DNA of 64,000 nt from an uncultured Clostridia bacterium (GTDB lineage Bacteria; Bacillota; Clostridia; UMGS1883), in the NCBI GenBank assembly GCA_947626145.1, contig CANQRB010000002.1, forward strand, positions 1 through 64,000, in the 5' to 3' direction. A model generated the notes under the pieces. The model made no database searches and was not told where the DNA came from. It saw only the letters and a list, made by a program, of their open reading frames with translations. Of this stretch, positions 54,348 through 62,429 are shown piece by piece; the stretch's first letter is position 1, and each line of letters starts with the position of its first letter. The position numbers and the translations under genes are program-made.

Positions 54348-57101
54348 ATGAAAAAACTATTTGCCGCAATTCTGGCCGTGGGGACGGTCTTTGCCGCCTC
54401 GGCGGCCATGGCTCAGGACGAGGCCGCCGTACTGCCGGCCTTCGACGTGACGCTGAACGGCCAGAAGGTTGACAGCCAAAACAGGGAATACCCTCTGTTC
54501 GTGTACAGGGACATCACCTATTTCCCAATGACCTATTTTGACTGCCGCTTCCTTGGCCTAACCACAGACTGGGACGACCGGGCTTACACTCTGACCATCA
54601 ACAAAGAGAATATCGCCGGAATGTATCGGGACTACGCCTCCGAAACGAATAACCCCGACAGTTGGACCGTGCGTCCGGTGGAGGTTCCCGTCGGTCAGGA
54701 GTCCCGCTACACGGGGGAATGTGTTGAGCCCGCTCACTTTGTCACCTATGTGAACGGTAAGGAGGTCGGCGGCGGGGAATACCCCCTCATGACCCTGCGG
54801 GGCGTGACCTACTTCCCCCTGACATGGGAGTACGCCCACGATATGTTCGGTTGGGACTACGGCTTTGACGAAAACGGCCTGAACATAAGCAGTGACAACT
54901 ACCACACCGAAATTTTAAACTTGCCCGGCTTCGACGGCACAAACGCGGCCGAGTACGGCGGATATTACTTCTATCAGGCGGGGCAGGAGATACGCCTTGC
55001 CCCCATGGACAATCTTTCCGCCGCCGAGACGGTTTATACCATGCCTTTGCCGCCTTATCATGTGGGAGATGAAATCATGTGGGGAGACGTCGCCTATCCC
55101 GCCCAGTTCAGCATCCGGGACGGCGAGCTGCGTATGACCTTCACCGACGTTGACACGGCTACCTTCACCAGCGTTTACAGTTTTAAGTACGATCCGGCCC
55201 AAAATACCTTTGTGGAGGACAATAGGCCCGACACCGTGAGCAACCCCACCGGGCCGGACACCCGTTATTATTATGCGGACGACATTGTTGTCAGGATAGG
55301 GTATACCGCCTCGTACAGCCGGGGCGGCGAGGAGGTCAGCCTTAAGGAGCTGGGCAACGCCTACGGCTGCCGTGTCCTCGGCCACAGGCTCTATCTCCGC
55401 TGCGGCCCGGCCAAGGGCTATGACAGCGGCGCCTTGTCCGACTTGTACATGGTGGACATGGACACCGGCGAGATAACCCTCGTAACTCGGGGAATAAACG
55501 GATTTTGGGCCTTTGAGGGGCCGGAGGGCGACCTTATCTACACCTATACCGACGGCGAGGGCCTTGTGCGCCTTGACACCGACGAGGTGATAATATACAA
55601 CGCCGATTATTGGGTGTCTTACGCTTATAAGACATTGGAGTTGACCCTTCTTGGCGAGGAGCTGGCCGTATACAGCCGCGACGACGGCCATACCCGACTT
55701 CAAGTCTTTCCTGAGTATGGCTCCGGCCAACCCCGGGAAATACTGTCGTCCGATGCTTACGGCAGCTACGGCGGCTTTGACGGCGGATTTTATGTTTGTC
55801 TGGATGAGGAGCTGCCCGAGGACAAGTACCGCATAGCCATACTCCGGGAGGGCAGGGAGCCCTATCTCAGCTCCGACGTTCCGGAAAGCTGGTACGGCAA
55901 AGTTTTTGCGGAGGGCGGCGACGCGATCTATGTCACCGAGGGCAAGGCCGTGCGCGTAACTCTTGACCGCAAGGCGGAGCCCTACAGCGCCCACCGGAGC
56001 GAGATATTGAACCTGCCCGGCACCATAGCCGTCACCGACGGGGAATACTATTACTATCAGGACTCCGATTTGAACGCCTACCGCACTCCGGTGGACGACC
56101 TTAACTCCCCTCAGCTGATAATGGACTTCGGCTGGGAGCCCGGCAAAGGCATGGGCCCCGGCGTCAGCTATTGGCCGGAGGACGGCGGTATGATAATGGA
56201 GACCGTCAGGGGCAGCTCGCCGATAATGAGCAGCACCTATGTTTACCGCATAGGCCCCGACGGTCAGGCGGAGGAGATAGACAGCTGGGGCAACAGCGCC
56301 GGCAACGTCAACAGAATTTACGTTGACGGCGGGCTCTCCGTCACGATGAGCGACTGGGGCGGCCCCGGCGGCAACAGGGTGAGCTATACCTACAACGGTG
56401 AGGAATACAAAATAAGCGACATCAGTGACGGGGCCTACGGACAGGTGGGCTACGACGGTATAATAAAGCTGACCCGTGACTTTTACCGACTGGGGGATTA
56501 TCTGTACTTCACCGGCTGGCAGTTTGAGGACGAAGCAACCCAGGCCGGCGACAGCAGCCTTTTCCGGGTGCGTTTGGGCGAAACCGAAGTGGAGAAGGTT
56601 CTTGACGGAGTGGGACGGTTTTACATCTTTGACGCTCCCGACGGGGACACCGTGGTTTATTGGAACGACGGCAAGCTCCTGCGCCACTGCCTTGACACCG
56701 GAAAAACCACTGTCATGATGAAAACGGAGCAGCCCTTCTTCTGCGCCGGCGGCGATGAAAAGCTGGCGGTCGCCCTGTCCGGTGAGGACTACGGCTGGCC
56801 CCGTGAGATAAGAGCCGACCTGCTCATCTTTGACGATTACGGCAGAGGCGAGGGCAGGCTCATTCATCAGGGGCTGGATAATTCCGTGGCCGGAAAATCC
56901 GGCAACCTTGTCTATGTCAGAGAGAGGAACGACAACGAGGACATCAACACCTTCTTTACCGCCGTGGATACCACCGTCAGCGACGAGCCATATTATTCCT
57001 CCGATCGGGTCAGCGAATTGTGGTACTATGACGGAATAATCACCTATTACGGATATTCGGGAAACGGCGGAGCGCTGAAAAAAGTAGACCTTGGGGAGTG
57101 A
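54348..57101 (+). CDS. Secreted stalk-domain/propeller-like protein, long copy
   Basis: AGGAGG precedes ATG 54348. The 917-residue protein has a signal peptide (LFAAILAVGTVFAASAAMA) and two copper amine oxidase-like stalk units (FDVTLNGQKVDSQNREYPLF near 28; FVTYVNGKEVGGGEYPL near 130). From about residue 185 there are repeated beta-rich units (LNLPGFDGTN; YYFYQAGQEIRLAPMDNL; YYYYQDSDLNAYRTPVDDL) like blades of a DUF5050-type propeller. No catalytic motif is seen. Its first 540 residues are almost the same as the next gene. Both have the same ECF-like promoter, so an envelope-stress-controlled surface or secreted role is likely. Confidence 0.8.
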   Translation: MKKLFAAILAVGTVFAASAAMAQDEAAVLPAFDVTLNGQKVDSQNREYPLFVYRDITYFPMTYFDCRFLGLTTDWDDRAYTLTINKENIAGMYRDYASETNNPDSWTVRPVEVPVGQESRYTGECVEPAHFVTYVNGKEVGGGEYPLMTLRGVTYFPLTWEYAHDMFGWDYGFDENGLNISSDNYHTEILNLPGFDGTNAAEYGGYYFYQAGQEIRLAPMDNLSAAETVYTMPLPPYHVGDEIMWGDVAYPAQFSIRDGELRMTFTDVDTATFTSVYSFKYDPAQNTFVEDNRPDTVSNPTGPDTRYYYADDIVVRIGYTASYSRGGEEVSLKELGNAYGCRVLGHRLYLRCGPAKGYDSGALSDLYMVDMDTGEITLVTRGINGFWAFEGPEGDLIYTYTDGEGLVRLDTDEVIIYNADYWVSYAYKTLELTLLGEELAVYSRDDGHTRLQVFPEYGSGQPREILSSDAYGSYGGFDGGFYVCLDEELPEDKYRIAILREGREPYLSSDVPESWYGKVFAEGGDAIYVTEGKAVRVTLDRKAEPYSAHRSEILNLPGTIAVTDGEYYYYQDSDLNAYRTPVDDLNSPQLIMDFGWEPGKGMGPGVSYWPEDGGMIMETVRGSSPIMSSTYVYRIGPDGQAEEIDSWGNSAGNVNRIYVDGGLSVTMSDWGGPGGNRVSYTYNGEEYKISDISDGAYGQVGYDGIIKLTRDFYRLGDYLYFTGWQFEDEATQAGDSSLFRVRLGETEVEKVLDGVGRFYIFDAPDGDTVVYWNDGKLLRHCLDTGKTTVMMKTEQPFFCAGGDEKLAVALSGEDYGWPREIRADLLIFDDYGRGEGRLIHQGLDNSVAGKSGNLVYVRERNDNEDINTFFTAVDTTVSDEPYYSSDRVSELWYYDGIITYYGYSGNGGALKKVDLGE

Positions 57102-57109
57102 AGAAGAAA

Positions 57110-57240
57110 ATGAGGAATTAGGAATGAGGAATTAGGAATATTTCGGGGCAGATACTTTGATTGTCGTGTATGTACCGTAAATATAACAATGACAAACGTA
57201 AAGCTTTCCCCTCGGGGGGAAGCCTCAGCACTGCTCTAAT
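57110..57240. repeat. Intergenic repeat D between the duplicated genes
   Basis: Runs of GAGGAATTAGGAATGAGGAAT-type units (from 57111) are followed by a short mixed segment that includes the AGATACTTTG...TACCGTAA module of repeat A and a GCTTTCCCCTCGGGGGGAAGC hairpin (57211-57231). The AT-rich leader that follows is a copy of that before 54348. Confidence 0.82.
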
Positions 57241-57271
57241 TAAAAAAATTTAAAAATTTTTTTAAAAACAT

Positions 57272-57300
57272 GGAACTTTTTCGGAACTTCCCGCGTCTAA
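57272..57300 (+). promoter_or_regulatory. ECF-sigma-like promoter, copy 2
   Basis: GGAACTT (57272-57278), 15 bases, CGTCTAA (57294-57300), the same element and spacing as at 54275, so the promoter was duplicated with the gene. Confidence 0.65.
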
Positions 57301-57346
57301 ACTATAGAACCTGCATTAAGGTTACTATATTTTAGGAGGAATACCT

Positions 57347-58969
57347 ATGAAAAAACTATTTGCCGCAATCGCGGCCGTGGGGACGGTCTTTGCCGCCTCG
57401 GCGGCCATGGCTCAGGACGAGGCCGCCGTATTGCCGGCCTTCGACGTGACGCTGAACGGCCAGAAGGTTGACAGCCAAAACAGGGAATATCCCTTGTTCG
57501 TGTACAGGGACATCACCTATTTCCCCATGACCTATTTTGACTGCCGCTTCCTTGGCCTCACCACAGACTGGGACGACCGGGCTTACACTTTGACCATCAA
57601 CAAAGAGAATATCGCCGGAATGTATCGGGACTACGCCTCCGAAACGAATAACCCCGACAGTTGGACCGTGCGTCCGGTGGAAGTCCCCGTCGGTCAGGAG
57701 TCCCGCTACACGGGGGAATGTGTTGAGCCTGCTCACTTTGTCACCTATGTGAACGGTAAGGAGGTCGGCGGCGGGGAATACCCCCTCATGACCCTGCGAG
57801 GCGTGACTTACTTCCCGCTGACATGGGAGTATGCCCACGATATGTTCGGCTGGGACTACGGCTTTGACGAAAACGGCCTGAACATAAGCAGCGACAACTA
57901 CCACACCGAAATTTTAAACTTGCCCGGCTTCGACGGCACAAACGTGGCCGAGTACGGCGGATATTACTTCTATCAGGCGGGGCAGGAGATACGCCGTGCC
58001 CCCGTGGACAATCTTTCCGCCGCCGAAACGGTCTACACCATGCCCCTTCCGCCATGGCATGAGGGGGCCGAATGGGGTACTGCTGCCAATCCCGCCATGT
58101 TCAGCGTCCGGGACGGTGAGCTGCGCATGACCTTTACCGACGTTGACACGGCCACGTTCACCGACTACCATAATATGAAGTACGATTCGGCCCAAAACAC
58201 CTTTGTTAATGACGACCGGCCCGACACCGTGAGTAATTCCACGGGGCCAAGCGTCCGTTATTATTATGCGGACGACATTGTTGTAAAAATAGGGTATACC
58301 GCCTCGTACAGCCGGGGCGGCGAGGAGGTCAGCCTTAGGGAGCTGGGCAACGCCTACGGCTGCCGTGTCCTCGGCCACAGGCTCTACCTCCGCTGCGCCC
58401 CCGCCGATGGCTATGACAGCGGCGCCTTGTCCGACTTGTATAAGGTGGACATGGATACCGGCGAGATAACCCTCGTAACTCGGGGAATAAACGGATTTTG
58501 GGCCTTTGAGGGGCCGGAGGGCGACCTTATCTACACCCGTACTTACGGCGAGGGTCTGACGCGCCTTGACACCGGCGAGCTGATCTACTCTGAAGCCGGT
58601 TTGGCGGAAGGTACTCACGCGGAGCTGGATATGGCTCTCCTTGGCGATGAGCTGGCCTTATACAGCCGCGCCGACGGCCTTACCCGGCTTCAGGTCTTTA
58701 CGGAGTACGGCTCCGGCCAACCCCGGGAAATAATGTCGTCCGATGCTTACGGCAGCTGCGGCAGCTTTGACGGCGGATTTTATGTTTATCTGGGCGGGGA
58801 GCTGCCCGAGGACAAGTACCGCGTCGCCATACTCCGGGAGGGCAGCGAGCCCTATCTCAGCTCCGACATTCCGGAAAGCTGGTACGGCAAAATTTTTGCG
58901 GAGGGCGGCGATGCGATCTATGTCACCGAGGGCAAGGCCGTGCGCGTGACTCTTGACCGCGAGGCATAA
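57347..58969 (+). CDS. Secreted stalk-domain/propeller-like protein, short copy
   Basis: This 540-residue copy of the previous gene keeps the signal peptide, both stalk units and the first propeller-like units. It stops where the long copy continues from RVTLDRKAEP; here the frame reads RVTLDREA and ends. Similarity to the long copy ends at this codon, so the 3' part was lost by deletion or never duplicated. The first 220 residues are almost identical, while internal loops (for example around residues 230-290 and 395-425) have diverged. It may still be a functional, shorter protein. proC follows after 43 bases with its own ribosome site. Confidence 0.78.
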   Translation: MKKLFAAIAAVGTVFAASAAMAQDEAAVLPAFDVTLNGQKVDSQNREYPLFVYRDITYFPMTYFDCRFLGLTTDWDDRAYTLTINKENIAGMYRDYASETNNPDSWTVRPVEVPVGQESRYTGECVEPAHFVTYVNGKEVGGGEYPLMTLRGVTYFPLTWEYAHDMFGWDYGFDENGLNISSDNYHTEILNLPGFDGTNVAEYGGYYFYQAGQEIRRAPVDNLSAAETVYTMPLPPWHEGAEWGTAANPAMFSVRDGELRMTFTDVDTATFTDYHNMKYDSAQNTFVNDDRPDTVSNSTGPSVRYYYADDIVVKIGYTASYSRGGEEVSLRELGNAYGCRVLGHRLYLRCAPADGYDSGALSDLYKVDMDTGEITLVTRGINGFWAFEGPEGDLIYTRTYGEGLTRLDTGELIYSEAGLAEGTHAELDMALLGDELALYSRADGLTRLQVFTEYGSGQPREIMSSDAYGSCGSFDGGFYVYLGGELPEDKYRVAILREGSEPYLSSDIPESWYGKIFAEGGDAIYVTEGKAVRVTLDREA

Positions 58970-59012
58970 AAAATAAAGCAACAAATGCAACAAAAGAAAG
59001 GAAAGGCAAAAC

Positions 59013-59816
59013 ATGAAGCTTGGAGTTATCGGCGCCGGAAATATTGCCGGCGCAATCGTAAACGGAGTAGTACACGCCGGCATCATAAAGCCGGAGGACA
59101 TCACGGTCAGCGACCTCTATGACCGTAAGCTTGCCACCTTGAGGGAGCTTGGGGTGAACACCACCACCCATAACACCGAGGCCGCCGCCGCGGGAGAAGT
59201 GGTTCTGCTGGCCATCAAGCCCAACGTGGCCGAAAAGGTGCTGGCGGAAATAGCCCCCCACATTCAGGGTAAGCTGCTGGTCAGCGTGGTGGCGGGCTTC
59301 ACCCGTGAGCACATCGCCGGCATAGTGGGGGAGAGCGTGCGCATAGTCCGCACCATGCCCAACGTGCCCGCCCTTGTGGGCGAGGCCATGACCGTCCTCT
59401 GCCGCACCGATAACGTCAGCGACGGGGACTTTGACGGGGTTATAAAGATATTTGACGCCATAGGCAAGACCTCGGTTCTGGACGAGAGCCTTTTTGACGC
59501 AGCCACCGCCACCAACGGCAGCGGCCCGGCCTACGTTTTCGTGATGATCGAGGCCATGGCCGACGCGGCGGTGCTTCAGGGCATACCCCGTGACATCGCC
59601 TATCTGCTTGTGGAGCAGACGATTTTGGGCTCCGCCAAGCTGGCTCTGTCCACCATGGAGCACCCCGGCAAGCTCAAGGACATGGTCTGCTCCCCCGGCG
59701 GCACCACCATCGAGGCCATCTACCGCCTTGAGGAAAAGGGCCTTCGGGCAACCATGATAGACGCCGTAGCCGCCTGCGCCAAGAAGTCCGCCGAGCTTGG
59801 ACGGAAAAACGGATGA
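59013..59816 (+). CDS. proC: Pyrroline-5-carboxylate reductase
   Basis: AAAGGAAAGG precedes ATG 59013. The 267-residue protein has the Rossmann start KLGVIGAGNIAGAI, VVLLAIKPN, RTMPNVPALVGEAM and the C-terminal dimerisation signature with SPGGTTIEAIYRLEEKGLRA. It makes proline from P5C with NAD(P)H. Only this proline gene is in the window. Confidence 0.97.
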   Translation: MKLGVIGAGNIAGAIVNGVVHAGIIKPEDITVSDLYDRKLATLRELGVNTTTHNTEAAAAGEVVLLAIKPNVAEKVLAEIAPHIQGKLLVSVVAGFTREHIAGIVGESVRIVRTMPNVPALVGEAMTVLCRTDNVSDGDFDGVIKIFDAIGKTSVLDESLFDAATATNGSGPAYVFVMIEAMADAAVLQGIPRDIAYLLVEQTILGSAKLALSTMEHPGKLKDMVCSPGGTTIEAIYRLEEKGLRATMIDAVAACAKKSAELGRKNG

Positions 59817-59819
59817 GAA

Positions 59820-59850
59820 TGAGAAATTAGGAATTAGGAATTAGGAATAC
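59820..59850. repeat. Short GGAATTA repeat tract E
   Basis: Three AATTAGG units lie immediately after the proC stop, followed by the CTGACGTGGCAGTCGCGGT module that also follows the tract at 63789. No right arm is present, so this is a minimal member of the repeat family. Confidence 0.7.
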
Positions 59851-59906
59851 TGACGTGGCAGTCGCGGTATTGCCTTAAACTTTGGTATCAGTCTTTCATA
59901 AAAAAC

Positions 59907-59942
59907 CGTCCCCTTTCATAGGCTGAGAGGGGATGATTTTTT
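59907..59942 (+). terminator. Hairpin and T-run abutting the next start codon
   Basis: TCCCCTTTC (59909-59917) pairs with GAGAGGGGA (59925-59933), followed by TGATTTTTT directly before ATG 59943. The right arm also holds the only ribosome site for 59943, so the fold would end transcription and hide that site. Confidence 0.68.
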
Positions 59943-60452
59943 ATGGATAAGCAAAGGAACATACTGCTTTTTTTCACGGGAATTTTCATGGTGGGACTGA
60001 CCCTGGGCAGCGTCATAGGGCTGGGCGGCACGGCGGAGGTGGAGCTGGCCGCAGCCTCGGCCCGTCGGTATATAGCCGTCTGCGCCGTGACGAACCTGCC
60101 CTTCTGGTGCTGTGTCCTGCTGCCCTGCCGCCGGGGGCACAGACTGGGCTTTTCCGCTCTGGCTCTTTTTATCAAGGGAGTGCTGCTTGGCTGCTCGGGG
60201 GTGTTTGTCCTCTCCGCCGGCGGGCCGGGGCGCTACCTGACCGACATATTCCCCCAAATTCTCTCCACGGTGCCTTTGTACATTTTTACCTCCGTCAGGA
60301 ACCTTGGCACCGAGGAGACTCCCTATACATATTACGCAATATTGACAAATTTCTGCCTCTCAATTTTGGCGGATTTTTTCTCATCTTGTGTTCAATACCT
60401 GATTTTTTTCACTTTTTCTACTATTCAAGGTTTTTTTATAACAAATTTGTGA
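59943..60452 (+). CDS. Polytopic membrane protein, candidate SpoIIM
   Basis: The 169-residue protein is almost entirely membrane helices (about five), starting LLFFTGIFMVGLTLGSVIGL and with LPFWCCVLLPCRRGHRLGF in the middle. Topology and the FxxGxxxGs-type first helix recall stage II sporulation protein M, and in Firmicutes spoIIM commonly sits near xerD, as here. The length is a little below the usual 200 or so. Sequence similarity cannot be judged by eye with certainty; an unrelated membrane protein is possible. Expression is likely limited by the hairpin just before its start. Confidence 0.5.
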   Translation: MDKQRNILLFFTGIFMVGLTLGSVIGLGGTAEVELAAASARRYIAVCAVTNLPFWCCVLLPCRRGHRLGFSALALFIKGVLLGCSGVFVLSAGGPGRYLTDIFPQILSTVPLYIFTSVRNLGTEETPYTYYAILTNFCLSILADFFSSCVQYLIFFTFSTIQGFFITNL

Positions 60453-60543
60453 AATTTTTTTAGTGCATTAAGGCAATATACTTTTCCGACGGATTGATAT
60501 AAAATTAATTATCATCATTACTGTCGGTAAAGGAAGATGCAGC

Positions 60544-61428
60544 ATGAATAAACTTATCGACGATTTTACTCTTTTTTTGTCAAAAAAACACAGGGTAAGC
60601 AAAAATACCCTCATGTCATACCGGCGGGATGTGGAAGCCTTCCTTAACGGACTGGGGCTTGAAGAACCCGAAGCCTGCTTCGCCGTCACGAGGGACAGGG
60701 TGCAGGAGTACGTTCATGGCCTTGAACTGGAGGGCAAGGCCGATTCCACCGTGCTCCGCAGCGCCAGCTCCATACGCAGCTTTTACGGCTTCCTCGCGGA
60801 GCGGGGCCTTGTGGAGGAAAATCCCGCCGACAGTCTGATCCTGCCCTCCGCCTCGCGTAAGGCGCCCGTGGTTCTCACTCCGGGCGAGATAAGCCGGCTC
60901 ATGGCTCAGCCCAAGGTGGGCGAGGCCAAGGGAGCCCGGGACAAGGCCATGCTGGAGTTGCTCTACGCCACGGGCATGAAGGTTTCGGAGCTGATCTCCG
61001 TGGAGCTTCGGGACATCGATCTGACCGAGGGCGTGGTCGTATGCAATAACGGCGAGCACTCCCGAGTGATACCTATGGGCGGCGCGGCCGAGGAGGCGGT
61101 AAGGTATTATCTGGAAAACGTTCGTGACGGGATGGTGGAAAACCAGAGGATAAAGACGCTTTTCGTGAATTGCAGCGGCCAGCCCATGACCCGCCAGGGC
61201 TTCTGGAAGCTGATAAAGGGCTATATCGAGGCGGCCGGCATAAAAAAGCGCGTCACTCCGCAGACTCTGCGCCACTCCTTTGCCGTGCATCTGCTCCAGA
61301 ACGGGGCCGACGCGGCCGTGGTTTCCCAGATGATGGGGTATAGCGACGCGGTTTCCACCAAGGTATACAGCGAAATGCTCCGTGACCGTATGAAAAAAGT
61401 ATATAACCGCTCCCACCCGAGAGCGTGA
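60544..61428 (+). CDS. xerD: XerD-family tyrosine recombinase with altered active site
   Basis: The 294-residue protein has the XerC/D layout: an N-terminal SAM-like core-binding domain (about 1-100) and a catalytic domain. Several catalytic positions differ from the family: Lys146 in YATGMKVSEL where Arg is expected, Asn168/169 where the beta-hairpin Lys should be, Gln240 in TPQTLRHSF where His is expected, and Tyr266 in MMGYSD where His is expected. Arg243 and the nucleophile Tyr275 (STKVYSE) are kept. It is full length with no stops or frameshifts, so it is not a simple pseudogene. It may be a structural partner or a control factor rather than an active recombinase. Confidence 0.8.
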   Translation: MNKLIDDFTLFLSKKHRVSKNTLMSYRRDVEAFLNGLGLEEPEACFAVTRDRVQEYVHGLELEGKADSTVLRSASSIRSFYGFLAERGLVEENPADSLILPSASRKAPVVLTPGEISRLMAQPKVGEAKGARDKAMLELLYATGMKVSELISVELRDIDLTEGVVVCNNGEHSRVIPMGGAAEEAVRYYLENVRDGMVENQRIKTLFVNCSGQPMTRQGFWKLIKGYIEAAGIKKRVTPQTLRHSFAVHLLQNGADAAVVSQMMGYSDAVSTKVYSEMLRDRMKKVYNRSHPRA

Positions 61429-61431
61429 GGT

Positions 61432-61676
61432 AATTAGGAATGAGGAGTGAGGAATTAGGAATATTAATTTGGCAGCTGCACTGTTTGTCGTTTTTGCCGT
61501 AAAACGGTGCAGGAAAGTTTGATTGATAATCCGTTTATCGTTGCCGCCGTAAACGCTTGATGGCGGATGCCCAATGGGCGCCCCTACGGAATCAATGTTA
61601 CGGCACAAGCACGGTCACACAAAACAATGTAACTGCCCTGCCAATATTCCTCATTCCTCATTCCTAACTCCTCATT
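61432..61676. repeat. Intergenic repeat F with inverted outer arms
   Basis: AATTAGGAATGAGGAGTGAGG units (61432-61464) are matched by their reverse complement at 61645-61676. Inside is GTAAACGCTTGATGGCGGAT (from 61549), shared with repeat B, and an ACTGCC segment near the right arm that can pair with GGCAG near the left. No gene is seen in 61429-61735. Confidence 0.85.
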
Positions 61677-61750
61677 TTTCATTTCTCTGCCCGCAATTTA
61701 TATGAATATTACGCCGCCCCATACGCATATATAGTATCGGGGTGGTTATT

Positions 61751-62143
61751 TTGAAATCGGTTAACGAAAAAAAGCGGCCGGCGCTGGGCCGGTGCCTGAT
61801 CAATCTTGTGACGGCCTTCGCCGTGACGGTGGTGCTTGTGCTGGCCTTTGCCCTTGTGCTGTGCTACACCGACATTGACGAGGTGTGGATAAGCCGTGGC
61901 GCCAGAATTATCTCGGTGTTCTCCGTCGCGCTGGCCGGAGCCCTCTGCGCCCGTGGCGGCAAAAGCGGAGGCTGGCTGATAGGCGGGATAAGCGGGGCGG
62001 CGTACATGGTGATACTCTACGCCGTGGGCTATCTGGTGTTCGGCCGGCTGGAGCTGGACGCGGACGCCGTCGTGAAGCTTATTTATGGGGTCGTCGCTGG
62101 AATAGTGGGCGGCATTATCGGAATAAATCTCAACGGCAAGTGA
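61751..62143 (+). CDS. TIGR04086-type membrane protein
   Basis: TTG 61751 is preferred, five to six bases after GGGGTGG; a GTG at 61742 overlaps that site. The product of 130 residues has four predicted helices (INLVTAFAVTVVLVLAFALV; ISVFSVALAGALCA; GWLIGGISGAAYMVILYA; YGVVAGIVGGIIGINL). It resembles the TIGR04086 family of small Clostridial membrane proteins, which is often found next to the SCIFF locus, as here. Function is not known. Confidence 0.75.
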   Translation: MKSVNEKKRPALGRCLINLVTAFAVTVVLVLAFALVLCYTDIDEVWISRGARIISVFSVALAGALCARGGKSGGWLIGGISGAAYMVILYAVGYLVFGRLELDADAVVKLIYGVVAGIVGGIIGINLNGK

Positions 62144-62151
62144 AATTTCTA

Positions 62152-62180
62152 TTGACAAAAGTCGGCGGCCGTGGTATAAT
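62152..62180 (+). promoter_or_regulatory. SCIFF promoter
   Basis: TTGACA (62152-62157), 17-base spacer, TATAAT (62175-62180): a perfect consensus, 42 bases before ATG 62222. Confidence 0.92.
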
Positions 62181-62221
62181 AAAGCTGAACACAAAGAAAC
62201 GAGATAAGGAGGCAAAAATCT

Positions 62222-62368
62222 ATGAAACACGTTAAGACGATTTCCGGAGCAAATCTGGCTAAGTCCGTTAATAAGGGCGGCTGCGGCGAGTGCCAGACGT
62301 CCTGCCAGTCCGCCTGCAAAACTTCCTGCACTGTGGCCAATCAGAAGTGCGAGCAGAAGAAGGACTGA
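62222..62368 (+). CDS. scfA: SCIFF ranthipeptide precursor
   Basis: This 48-residue peptide, too short for most gene finders, has a leader MKHVKTISGANLAKSV and a core with six Cys (21, 24, 28, 32, 36, 43) in GGCGECQTSCQSACKTSC and the tail. This is the Six-Cys-in-Forty-Five peptide conserved across Clostridia. The maturase encoded next forms sulfur-to-carbon thioethers on it. TAAGGAGG lies before ATG 62222. A hairpin after the stop probably gives more peptide than maturase. Confidence 0.95.
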   Translation: MKHVKTISGANLAKSVNKGGCGECQTSCQSACKTSCTVANQKCEQKKD

Positions 62369-62378
62369 GGTCTAAATG

Positions 62379-62408
62379 AAAGGGGCTGCGCAAAACAGCC
62401 CCTTTATT
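62379..62408 (+). terminator. Attenuating hairpin between SCIFF peptide and maturase
   Basis: AAAGGGGCTG (62379-62388) pairs exactly with CAGCCCCTTT (62396-62405), then ATTTTGTTG. It lies between the precursor stop and the maturase start and should be a partial terminator. Confidence 0.8.
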
Positions 62409-62429
62409 TTGTTGTAAAGGATGAAGCAA

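Noticed and set aside
54915-56867. 650-residue minus-strand frame opposite the long secreted protein
   Set aside because: A shadow of the same kind; the plus-strand frame has promoter, ribosome site, signal peptide and a paralogue.
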